From positions 1-33,636 of the forward strand of contig CADDZH010000057.1 in assembly GCA_902812455.1 (NCBI GenBank): a stretch of DNA of 33,636 nucleotides, written 5' to 3'. Shown piece by piece: positions 1 through 7,512 of this stretch. This stretch comes from Chloroflexota bacterium (lineage in GTDB: Bacteria > Chloroflexota > Ktedonobacteria > Ktedonobacterales > Ktedonobacteraceae). The position numbers and the translations under genes are program-made. Below the pieces are notes generated by a model that was given only the letters and a program-made list of their open reading frames with translations, made no database searches and was not told where the DNA came from. Numbering within the stretch: position 1 is the stretch's first letter; each line of letters begins with the position of its first letter.

Positions 1-48
1 GACGACCTGGGCCTTGAATTCCGGCGTAAAACTGCGATGGGTGGTCAT
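1..48 (-). CDS. IS3-family transposase OrfA, N-terminal 16 codons only
   Basis: An ATG at 48 opens a frame that runs off the window edge and reads MTTHRSFTPEFKAQVV. The string FTPEFKAQVV is the typical start of the helix-turn-helix OrfA proteins of IS3-family elements, which bind the IS ends and are joined to the OrfB integrase by frameshifting. A strong ribosome binding site (AGGAGG, 57-62 on the minus strand) sits 8 bases before the ATG. Only the first 16 residues are visible, so completeness and the presence of OrfB cannot be judged. Confidence 0.7.
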   Translation of the reverse strand, partial: MTTHRSFTPEFKAQVV

Positions 49-127
49 GTTCGTGTTTCCTCCTCTTGAACATAGTATACCTTCTCAGGTTGGTTTTCTC
101 TGTGTCCAAGATTTCGGATCCACTACA
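1..127 (-). mobile_element. End of an IS3-family insertion sequence, cut by the window edge
   Basis: The left edge holds the start of a transposase orfA (1-48, minus strand). About 80 bases upstream of it lies a sequence that, read on the minus strand, begins TGTAGTGGATCC at position 127. A TG-starting terminus followed by a short leader and orfA is the usual IS3 layout. The other end is outside the window, so the terminal repeat cannot be matched and the boundary at 127 is inferred. Positions 128-216, between this end and the ATPase stop codon, hold nothing I can identify. Confidence 0.5.
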
Positions 128-216
128 CACCCTGCTATTACCGTAGCCTGCAATATGTCGTTTGGAACTGGCTGCGGTCAGCAACAAAACACTAAAGGGC
201 ATATCCCCTCCTCGCC

Positions 217-1635
217 CTACAAGTTGAAATGAATATGCTCCACCTGATCGGTCACATCACTGAATGTATCCCAGTGGATAACTCCTTCCTCATCTAAGAT
301 GTTTTCTGCTTCGCCCTTATCGATAAGGTAAGCAGATACCTTGTCTTTAGGAAGAAAAGCATCCGCTCGCTGCAAAAAGAACATCTGAGCAACGCTTTCT
401 TTGTCTTCGTGTTTTGCTGCATCCATGAGATTGATCAGGTGATCCACCATATAGGTGCTATGCGTAGTAAATAGAACACGTAGGCCAGCATTGACTAGCA
501 TTGCCAGGAACTCTATGAGCTTTACCTGAGCTTCTGGATGCAGATTCATCTCTGGCTCGTCTATGATTAACAACTCACCTGGTTCAGCAAGGTAACGCAA
601 GTAAAGCACGAGTGGGGCCAATTCCTTGACCATAGAGGATGCGATCGGAATCTCCAAAGGTTTTTTTTCTGCTGTCTGGAAGAGAATTTCCCGACCCGGT
701 TCAGGCTCTGGAGTGGAGAAAACTACCTCGCCACACAAAATTTGTTGTTCCAAAACCTGGGCCAACTCCATATACTTCTTGATCAAAGGTTTGCTTTTGG
801 CAGTATCTTCTCGTTCTCTTACTTTTACAGAACCATAATGAAAAGCAGAACTCATGAAGCTGAGAAAATTCCCTACTGGCTCAATCAATACTCTAGCTTT
901 CTGCTCTTGTAAGGATTGCTGGCTGCTTCCGGGAACTTCTCTAGCTGGGACCCTATCAACATAAGGAAACGTGACAAACGTAGTTCTTTCCGTGGGAAAA
1001 ACCTTTGTATCCGGGTAGAGGGCCTGGTGTAAGCCGCCGAACACAATGCCGACTAGCTGCTCTTTAATTGCTTCTCGAGGAAGAGAATTTCTTTCTGCTA
1101 TGCTATCTGTTGTGGATGTATATATAAATAAGTTTCGCTCTCTTGACTTTTTGAGCATACTCAAGAGTGGTTTCTGCCTGCGTCGTCCAACAGAAACTCC
1201 ACTTCTAAGGGCACTATTCAAAATTGTTGTTAAGAAACTTGCTTTGGTTTCCTGCAAATGTAGAGAGATATCGAGACTATCAAAAGCAATAAGGTTCGAA
1301 CTCATAAACCTGTACATCCAGGTTTTAGCATAATCAGCGACATTATTGAAATAGCTTTCTCCATACTCATCCGCAAATGCCCAGAGGTCAACGTTAGCAT
1401 TACCTTCATTGAAAATGCGCTCAACAGTGATATCCAATGGTGGATATCTTTCCGAGACTTTTTCCTCGATATACGCATTAGTGTATTCACCCCACCCATA
1501 AGGGCCAAAAATTCCTGCTAATGTATAGGCCAGCCAGGTTTTTCCTGCGTTGTTTGGGCCGACCAAAACAGTTAATGGCTTGAGATCAATATCTGCTTCC
1601 TTGATTGCCCCAAGATTGCGAACTGCTATTTTCAT
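217..1635 (-). CDS. OLD/RecF-like AAA family ATPase (AAA_15/AAA_21 type)
   Basis: This is a 472-residue SMC/ABC-like ATPase, predicted cytosolic. The N-terminus reads as a first beta strand followed by a Walker A motif GPNNAGKT at residues 26-33. The C-terminal half has Walker B LLIIDEPEMNLHP with D359/E360 and the switch histidine in TTHST (H392). The middle 250 residues are divergent, as in this family. No TOPRIM nuclease domain follows, so it is not a complete OLD nuclease. The start at 1635 is preferred over an upstream ATG at 1668 because GAGAGG lies 7 bases before it. Such ATPases often work with a partner nuclease or toxin (for example in Gabija- or PARIS-like defence), but the downstream side is occupied by the IS element, so no partner is seen. 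The specific role is unknown. Confidence 0.8.
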   Translation of the reverse strand: MKIAVRNLGAIKEADIDLKPLTVLVGPNNAGKTWLAYTLAGIFGPYGWGEYTNAYIEEKVSERYPPLDITVERIFNEGNANVDLWAFADEYGESYFNNVADYAKTWMYRFMSSNLIAFDSLDISLHLQETKASFLTTILNSALRSGVSVGRRRQKPLLSMLKKSRERNLFIYTSTTDSIAERNSLPREAIKEQLVGIVFGGLHQALYPDTKVFPTERTTFVTFPYVDRVPAREVPGSSQQSLQEQKARVLIEPVGNFLSFMSSAFHYGSVKVREREDTAKSKPLIKKYMELAQVLEQQILCGEVVFSTPEPEPGREILFQTAEKKPLEIPIASSMVKELAPLVLYLRYLAEPGELLIIDEPEMNLHPEAQVKLIEFLAMLVNAGLRVLFTTHSTYMVDHLINLMDAAKHEDKESVAQMFFLQRADAFLPKDKVSAYLIDKGEAENILDEEGVIHWDTFSDVTDQVEHIHFNL

Positions 1636-1685
1636 GCATGAGCCTCTCGACGGTATTTGCTTGAGCAATGCGTACTTCTTAGAGC

Positions 1686-1694
1686 AGTATATCA
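1686..1694 (-). promoter_or_regulatory. Candidate extended -10 promoter of the AAA ATPase gene
   Basis: On the minus strand the bases read TGATATACT, an extended -10 (TGN plus TATACT). The expected -35 region falls in the palindrome at 1701-1720 and has no good match. The implied transcript start lies about 40 bases before the ATG at 1635. Confidence 0.4.
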
Positions 1695-1700
1695 GATGCT

Positions 1701-1720
1701 GTAAAGTACAGCTACTTTAC
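1701..1720. promoter_or_regulatory. Perfect 8-bp inverted repeat, possible operator
   Basis: GTAAAGTA (1701-1708) and TACTTTAC (1713-1720) form a perfect inverted repeat with a 4-base spacer. It lies just upstream of the -10 of the minus-strand ATPase gene, over the -35 position, where a repressor or activator dimer could bind. A role as an RNA hairpin is also possible. Confidence 0.35.
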
Positions 1721-1757
1721 GTAGGCCCCCAACACCTCGTTCGTTGTTATATGGTAG

Positions 1758-1793
1758 GGGCGATGCTTCGCCACACCGTAGCCACCATCGCCC
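1758..1793. repeat. Short hairpin repeat between divergent genes
   Basis: GGGCGATG (1758-1765) and CATCGCCC (1786-1793) are perfect inverted arms around a 20-base loop that also contains TTCGCC. It lies between the ATPase and dnaE, upstream of the dnaE promoter. It resembles other short GC-rich palindromes in this window but no second copy was found. Confidence 0.4.
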
Positions 1794-1804
1794 TGTATGT
1801 CATC

Positions 1805-1834
1805 TTGACTTTAGAATATATGACCTAGTATGCT
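1805..1834 (+). promoter_or_regulatory. Sigma-70-type promoter of dnaE
   Basis: TTGACT (1805-1810) and TATGCT (1829-1834) are separated by 18 bases. The implied start is near 1841, about 25 bases before the dnaE ATG. A ribosome binding site AGGAGG (1852-1857) follows. Confidence 0.6.
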
Positions 1835-1865
1835 GAATATAGATTATTTTTAGGAGGGCATCGTC

Positions 1866-4800
1866 ATGGGCGTTGACTTCGCTCACCTGCATGTCCACAG
1901 CGAATACTCGCTGCTGGACGGTTTTAGCCGCACGAAAAAACTTGTACAGCGCACGAAGGCGCAGGGAATGAGCCACCTGGCAATCACCGATCACGGCGTA
2001 ATGTATGGCGCAATAGAATTTTACAAGGCCTGCCAGGCAGAGAAAATTCATCCTATCATCGGCATTGAAGCCTACCTTACCGAAGATATGCGCGACCACA
2101 GCAAGCGCTACAACGACGATTACCATCACCTCCTGTTGCTGGCAAAGAACAACACTGGCTACTACAACCTGATGAAGTTGACGACCATCGCCAATACAGA
2201 GGGATGGCACCTGCGGCCTCGCGTCGATAAAAGCGTCCTCGAAAAGTACGCGGAAGGCTTATTTGTTACCTCTTCCTGCCTTTCAGGGGAAATCCCCAAG
2301 TTGCTCCTCGCCGGGAAAATGGGCGAGGCCTACAAAACGGCGCGCTGGTACCGAGATGTCTTCGGGCCGGAGAACTTTTACCTGGAAATTCAAGAACATC
2401 ACGGGATGTTCGAGGATGGACAGCCCTCGCCCCAGGGCAAGCTCAACCAGTTGCTCTACCAGATGCATAAAGACCTGGGCATTCCGATGGTCGTGACCAA
2501 CGACCTGCACTATGTTGATGCTGGCGACGCCGGCTCGCATGATATCCTGCTCTGCGTCCAGACGGGCAAGCAGCTTGACACCCCTAAGCGCATGAAATTC
2601 GATAGCAATGAGTACTATCTCAAAAGCCCCGAGGAGATGGCCCTGCTCTTCCCAGACCTGCCAGATGCGCTGATTAACAGCGTACGCATCGCTGAGCAGT
2701 GCGAGGTCGATCCCCTGATCCACAAAGCGCAACTGCCCGACTATGAAATCCCCCCGGAATATAGCTCGCAAAAAGACTTCCTGCGCGCCTTATGTTTCGA
2801 GGGCGTCAAAGAGCGCTTTGGCGAGATGACCGAGACCATCGAGAAGCAGCTTGACTATGAGATCGATCTCATTGCCCAGAAGGGCTTCCTATCGTATTTC
2901 TTGATTGAGTGGGATTTTGTGAACTACGCCCGTTCGCATGGCATCCGCTGTTCGGCTCGCGGCTCGGCTGCGGGCAGCCTCATGGCCTACACGCTGGGCA
3001 TCACCAATGTTGACCCCCTGCGCTACCAGTTGCCCTTTGAACGCTTCTTCAATCCAGAGCGCGCAGACATGCCCGATATCGATATGGATTTCCCGGACGA
3101 TCGACGTGAAGAAGTGATCGAGTATGTGACGCGCAAGTATGGCTATGACCGGGTGGCCCAGATGGTCACATTCAATACAATGGCGGCGAAGGCCTCCATC
3201 AAGGATGTGGCGCGCGTGATGGGTAGGCAGGAATTGGGCGACCGCATTACGCGGCTGATTCCTTTCGGCCCCAAGGTCACGCTGCACGGCTCGCTGGACT
3301 CTGTGAAAGAACTGAACGACCTGTACAACCAGAACGAGGAAGCGAAAGAGATCATCGACCAGGCCTTAAAGCTGGAGGGAGCGGTGCGCACAACAGGCGT
3401 GCACGCCGCCGGGGTAATCATTGCCAATGAACCACTGGAAAACTTTGTGCCGCTGCAATTGCGCGATCCCAAGGATCCGAGCAAGGGGCGCATTACGCAA
3501 TACGAGCAGGCGCACCTCGAAGAACTCGGCCTGATCAAGTTCGATTTCCTGGGCCTCTCCAACCTGACCATCCTGGACAACACGCTCAAGTTCATCAAGC
3601 AGTCGCGAGGCGAGGACGTGGTGCTGGAAAAGATCCCGCTCGACCCGGTACCGGGCGATGACGGGCAGAATGCCAGGCGAAAGGCCGCCTTCGACCTGCT
3701 GGCGAGCGGTGAGACGACGGGCATCTTCCAGCTCGAGGGCGCGAAGATGACCGAGTACATCAAACAGCTCAAGCCCACATGTGTCGAGGATGTGATGGCT
3801 ATGATCGCGCTTTATCGTCCCGGCCCGATGGATAGCATTCCCGATTTCATCGATGCCAAGCATGGGCGCAAGAAAGTCACCTACCTCGACCCGCGCCTGG
3901 CCGAATGGCTGAACGAGTCTTACGGCATCATTGTGTACCAGGACCAGGTGCTATTCATTACCGTTGGCCTGGCCGGTTTCTCGTGGGGCAAGGCCAACAA
4001 GTTCCGCAAAGCCCTCAGCAAAAAGAAAAAGGACGAGGTTGAAGGCTACAAGGAAGACTTTGTCAAGGGCTGTGTCAAGAACGGCGTGAAACAGGAGGTG
4101 GCCGAGCAGTTGTTCACGCTGATCGAGCCTTTCGGCGGCTATGGCTTCAACAAGGCGCACGCCGCGAGCTACGCCGTCGTCGCCTTTTACACCGCCTACC
4201 TGAAGGCCAATTACACGGCAGAGTTTATGGCTGCGACCATGACCACCGAGGCTTCGGACGCCAAAAAGATCGCTAACGCCATTGCCGAGTGCAAACGCAT
4301 GGGCGTCGAGGTACTAGGCCCCGATGTCAATAAGAGCGAAAGTGGCTTCACCGTTGAAGGTGGCGGAGTGCGCTTTGGACTATTGGCCATCAAAGGCATC
4401 GGTGAAGGGCCAACGAATGAGATCGTGCGGGTGCGCAAAGAGGGCGGGCCATTCAAGTCGCTGGCCGATTTCTGTACGCGGGTTGACCCCAAGCTGGTTG
4501 GCAAGAGCGCCATCGAGACGCTGATCAAAGCCGGGGCCATGGACTCGCTGGGGAAACGCCACCAGTTGCTCGAATCGGTCGATACTGCTATGAAGTGGGG
4601 CAAGAACTTGCGGACTGCCCAGGAGCGCGGCCTGGTGAGCCTCTTTGGCGATATGGAGGAAGCAGCAGATGCTTTCGAATTCACGCTCAAGACCGGCGCA
4701 CAGGAAATCCCGCGCAAACTGCTGCTGGCCTGGGAGAAAGAACTGATCGGTGTGTATATCTCGAAACATCCCCTGACCTATCTCAGCGACCTCCTCAAGG

Positions 4801-5381
4801 AGAAAGTAACGCATACAACAGCACAGATCAGCGAAGAGCTTGACAGGCAGAAGGTTGTGGTAGGCGGCACGATCAAAGAAGCTCGACGCATCACGACCAA
4901 GAAGGGTGATACAATGTGCGTGGTGCAGTTGGAAGACATGTATGGCTCGATCAGTGTGACGGTTTTCCCCCGCGTCTATGAAGAGACGGCAGAGCTATGG
5001 GTTGAAGATGCCGTGGTGATCGTGAGCGGCGAGGTGCAGGTACGCCGCGACGAGCCAGGTATCCTCTGTAATAGCGTTTCACCACTAAAGGCTGTGGATG
5101 AAGAGATGGATCGCAAGCAATATCATGTCTGGCTTACGGTTCGTGCCAGCGGCAGCGACGAACGGGCCATCTCAGACGATAAAATGCGCGTTCAGGATAT
5201 CTACAACTGCATTCGTGACCGGGCAGGGCGCGATCATTACGATATTGTGGTTGTCAACGGTGAATGGCAGGTTCTCTTGACGCCGAGCAATAATACGATG
5301 CATTATAGTTCTGAAGTACATGAAAAACTGGAAGAGATACTGGGCAAGGGCGCAGTTGAAGTAAAATTGATTGAGCAATAA
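1866..5381 (+). CDS. dnaE: DNA polymerase III subunit alpha
   Basis: This is the replicative polymerase catalytic subunit, which extends DNA from primers within the holoenzyme. It has 1171 residues, full length for DnaE1. The N-terminal PHP domain starts HLHVHSEYSLLDG; its likely metal ligands H9, H11, D18, H43, E68, H87/H88, C138, D213 and H215 are all present, unlike in E. coli. The catalytic aspartates lie in PDIDMDFPDD near residues 403-412. Further conserved blocks are GVHAAGVIIAN, TGIFQLEG, ALYRPGPM and GYGFNKAHAASYA. SLFG at 925-928 fits the internal beta-clamp binding site. An OB fold (VVVGGTIKEAR onward) and a short C-terminal domain follow. ATG at 1866 is supported by AGGAGG 8 bases upstream and by its own promoter. 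Confidence 0.97.
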   Translation: MGVDFAHLHVHSEYSLLDGFSRTKKLVQRTKAQGMSHLAITDHGVMYGAIEFYKACQAEKIHPIIGIEAYLTEDMRDHSKRYNDDYHHLLLLAKNNTGYYNLMKLTTIANTEGWHLRPRVDKSVLEKYAEGLFVTSSCLSGEIPKLLLAGKMGEAYKTARWYRDVFGPENFYLEIQEHHGMFEDGQPSPQGKLNQLLYQMHKDLGIPMVVTNDLHYVDAGDAGSHDILLCVQTGKQLDTPKRMKFDSNEYYLKSPEEMALLFPDLPDALINSVRIAEQCEVDPLIHKAQLPDYEIPPEYSSQKDFLRALCFEGVKERFGEMTETIEKQLDYEIDLIAQKGFLSYFLIEWDFVNYARSHGIRCSARGSAAGSLMAYTLGITNVDPLRYQLPFERFFNPERADMPDIDMDFPDDRREEVIEYVTRKYGYDRVAQMVTFNTMAAKASIKDVARVMGRQELGDRITRLIPFGPKVTLHGSLDSVKELNDLYNQNEEAKEIIDQALKLEGAVRTTGVHAAGVIIANEPLENFVPLQLRDPKDPSKGRITQYEQAHLEELGLIKFDFLGLSNLTILDNTLKFIKQSRGEDVVLEKIPLDPVPGDDGQNARRKAAFDLLASGETTGIFQLEGAKMTEYIKQLKPTCVEDVMAMIALYRPGPMDSIPDFIDAKHGRKKVTYLDPRLAEWLNESYGIIVYQDQVLFITVGLAGFSWGKANKFRKALSKKKKDEVEGYKEDFVKGCVKNGVKQEVAEQLFTLIEPFGGYGFNKAHAASYAVVAFYTAYLKANYTAEFMAATMTTEASDAKKIANAIAECKRMGVEVLGPDVNKSESGFTVEGGGVRFGLLAIKGIGEGPTNEIVRVRKEGGPFKSLADFCTRVDPKLVGKSAIETLIKAGAMDSLGKRHQLLESVDTAMKWGKNLRTAQERGLVSLFGDMEEAADAFEFTLKTGAQEIPRKLLLAWEKELIGVYISKHPLTYLSDLLKEKVTHTTAQISEELDRQKVVVGGTIKEARRITTKKGDTMCVVQLEDMYGSISVTVFPRVYEETAELWVEDAVVIVSGEVQVRRDEPGILCNSVSPLKAVDEEMDRKQYHVWLTVRASGSDERAISDDKMRVQDIYNCIRDRAGRDHYDIVVVNGEWQVLLTPSNNTMHYSSEVHEKLEEILGKGAVEVKLIEQ

Positions 5382-5412
5382 AACCCCAGGCCTCGTTGAT
5401 TCGTAAACATAA

Positions 5413-5418
5413 TATAAT
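5413..5418 (+). promoter_or_regulatory. Possible -10 element before the PrsW-family gene
   Basis: A perfect TATAAT lies 46 bases before the GTG start. No good -35 stands at 16-18 bases, so this is only a candidate; read-through from dnaE, which ends 82 bases upstream of the gene, is the alternative. Confidence 0.3.
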
Positions 5419-5463
5419 GGTGGGAACAGGTATGATGCCTGCTCGCAGGAAAAGGCAAAACGA

Positions 5464-7296
5464 GTGAGTTCTGAGTATAGCGGGCCGCCGCAAGACCCGA
5501 ACCGGGACGCCAGCACAAATAATCGCCGCCCAACCTCTGAATTATGGGGGCCATGGGAAGCGCGCCTCGATCCAGACGAAGATACACAGCCGCGTCCTGC
5601 TGTATCCAAACCCACTCCATCCTCGCCTCCTGCCGCTACAGGAAATCAGCCAGAAGGACAGGCATCGTTTCCTGCCGATCCACAATTTGTGCATCGAGAG
5701 CATGTGACGGGCGCCCTACCCTTCAGCCCATCAGATGCGCCGCTGTTCAGGCCGGCCTACTGGCCCTATCCACCCAACGCGCCAGCGCAGGGCCATTCGT
5801 TTCCCGCGCCTCCAGCGCCGCAACAGCCTCTAGGCTACCCTCCTACTCCTATGCAGTACAGGCCTGAGCCCGGTTACCAGCCTTACGCGCCAGCAGGGTA
5901 TCCACAGCAGGGACAGGCCGCTCCAGATTACCGGCACTATCCCGCTCCTGCATATCCTCCGGGCTATGCTCCTCATCCAGGCCTGCCAGCTTACAATAGC
6001 TATCCGTATCCATATCCCTATGCTTATCCTTATCCTTACGTCTATCCGCCTTATGCCTGGGCGCCTCCCCGCCCAAAACGTGATGGCTACCGCCTGGGCG
6101 TTATTATTACGGCTCTCGTTTGCTCAGCCCTGGTACTGCTTGCCGGATTGGCGAGTACAGGCTTTCTTTTCCTGCTTGTTATATTGCCCCACAATACAAT
6201 AACTCAGACACAATACTTCAGCAGCCTGATGACGTTCACAGGCTTTGCGCTGGCAGGCCTCGTTGGTGGTGCCTTCAGCCTCTACCACTCCATTCGTGGT
6301 TTGATTAACAAGCCTTCGGCCAGCTTTAAGTTGCCCTGGTTCTGGATTTTCGTTGTGCTCTACCTCGTCGTCGTTGTGGTTGGCTATATCTTGCAGGTGA
6401 AAGGCTTTGCGGTAACCTATCCCGCTCTCACCATCTTCCTGATAATCCTGGCAGCGATCTTCCCTGCGCTCGCGCTGCTGGCATTTGGCGTGCGGCGACT
6501 GCGTTTCCCTTCCTGGCCGACGACATGGCGGCGTTTCACCCTGGCCTTGACCAGTGGAGCTACACTGGGCATTGGCCTGGCGCTGATCCTGGAACTGGCT
6601 GCCCTTCTCGTGATTGTGCGCACGCAGGGTGTGCTCAATTTCCAGCAATGCTTTGATAACCCCAGCGCGCCGGGCTGCGGCAGCTTTTCGACATTCGATG
6701 TCATTTTGCTTATTGTAGGTATTGTGGGGCCGCTGGTCGAGGAAACGGTCAAGCCGCTGGGAGTAGCGTTCTTTATTGGGCGGATGCGCGGCGCAGCAGA
6801 AGCGTTTGTGCTGGGCCTGGGTGCTGGAATCGGCTTTGCCCTGGTCGAGACGGTGGGCTACATCGGTTCGGGCTATCAAGATTGGCTGAGCGTGGCATTG
6901 GAACGAACAGCGGCGGGCCTTTTGCATGGCTTCGGCACAGCTATGGTTGCCCTCGGCTGGTACTACCTGATACATGCAAAGTCTCAGCGCCTGCTAAAAG
7001 CTTTTGGCTGCTGGGCCTATGCCGTCTTCCAGCATTTCGTGTGGAACACGACAGCCGTACTGGCGTTTTTGCCTGCCCCTTATGGGCCAGCATTGAACAA
7101 CTGGAGCCTCAATCTCGGCTTCGTCGCGCTGCCCTTGCTTGAGATTGCCAATATCATTGAAGCCATCCTCATCCTGGTGTTCTTTATCTATATGACCGGA
7201 AGATTGAAGAAAATGAGGCTCTCTTCTCCGCCGGCGCCTTCCGATGGGCACAAGGAGGAATCGATCCCTAAGCAACAGGCCGTTGCGAGAGTATGA
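5464..7296 (+). CDS. PrsW-family intramembrane metalloprotease with Pro/Tyr-rich N-terminal region
   Basis: The 610-residue protein has a cytosolic, disordered head of about 200 residues rich in Pro, Tyr, Ala and Gln, including a YPYPYPYAYPYPY run near residue 180. Eight to nine hydrophobic segments follow. The PrsW/CPBP-like signature is complete: EE-x-x-K (E426, E427, K430), E462 in GFALVETVGY, H488 in LLHGFG and H524 in FQHFVWN, probably the zinc-binding and catalytic set. B. subtilis PrsW cleaves an anti-sigma factor at the membrane; the substrate here is unknown and no anti-sigma gene is adjacent. The start is GTG at 5464, with an AGGAAAAGG stretch 8 bases upstream. The C-terminal 30 residues are charged and cytosolic. 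Confidence 0.85.
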   Translation: MSSEYSGPPQDPNRDASTNNRRPTSELWGPWEARLDPDEDTQPRPAVSKPTPSSPPAATGNQPEGQASFPADPQFVHREHVTGALPFSPSDAPLFRPAYWPYPPNAPAQGHSFPAPPAPQQPLGYPPTPMQYRPEPGYQPYAPAGYPQQGQAAPDYRHYPAPAYPPGYAPHPGLPAYNSYPYPYPYAYPYPYVYPPYAWAPPRPKRDGYRLGVIITALVCSALVLLAGLASTGFLFLLVILPHNTITQTQYFSSLMTFTGFALAGLVGGAFSLYHSIRGLINKPSASFKLPWFWIFVVLYLVVVVVGYILQVKGFAVTYPALTIFLIILAAIFPALALLAFGVRRLRFPSWPTTWRRFTLALTSGATLGIGLALILELAALLVIVRTQGVLNFQQCFDNPSAPGCGSFSTFDVILLIVGIVGPLVEETVKPLGVAFFIGRMRGAAEAFVLGLGAGIGFALVETVGYIGSGYQDWLSVALERTAAGLLHGFGTAMVALGWYYLIHAKSQRLLKAFGCWAYAVFQHFVWNTTAVLAFLPAPYGPALNNWSLNLGFVALPLLEIANIIEAILILVFFIYMTGRLKKMRLSSPPAPSDGHKEESIPKQQAVARV

Positions 7297-7330
7297 TGAA
7301 TGCGCCAGGGCGATGCTGTGATACAGTTCA

Positions 7331-7359
7331 TTGCAACTGCTATGCCTCCATGTTATACT
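7331..7359 (+). promoter_or_regulatory. Sigma-70-type promoter of the transmembrane kinase gene
   Basis: TTGCAA (7331-7336) and TATACT (7354-7359) are 17 bases apart. The transcript would have a leader of about 145 bases before the ATG at 7513. That leader contains a long-range inverted repeat (CCTCTA 7420-7425, TAGAGG 7479-7484) enclosing a small CGTG-AAA-CACG hairpin followed by GTTTTTT. Confidence 0.55.
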
Positions 7360-7512
7360 TCTTTTGAAGGGTGAGGGCAAAAGAGATATGTCAAAATTAC
7401 TTATCGAGTTTCATTGCATCCTCTAAGGTATCGTGAAACACGGTTTTTTGAAATATATGGGAAATACGTCTTACCTACTAGAGGATAGTAGATAGTTAGC
7501 CAGAACGAACTG

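Noticed and set aside
6124..6975. 283-codon minus-strand frame opposite the PrsW gene
   Set aside because: Composition is Arg/Gln-rich and lacks domains; the plus-strand protein has a complete motif set.
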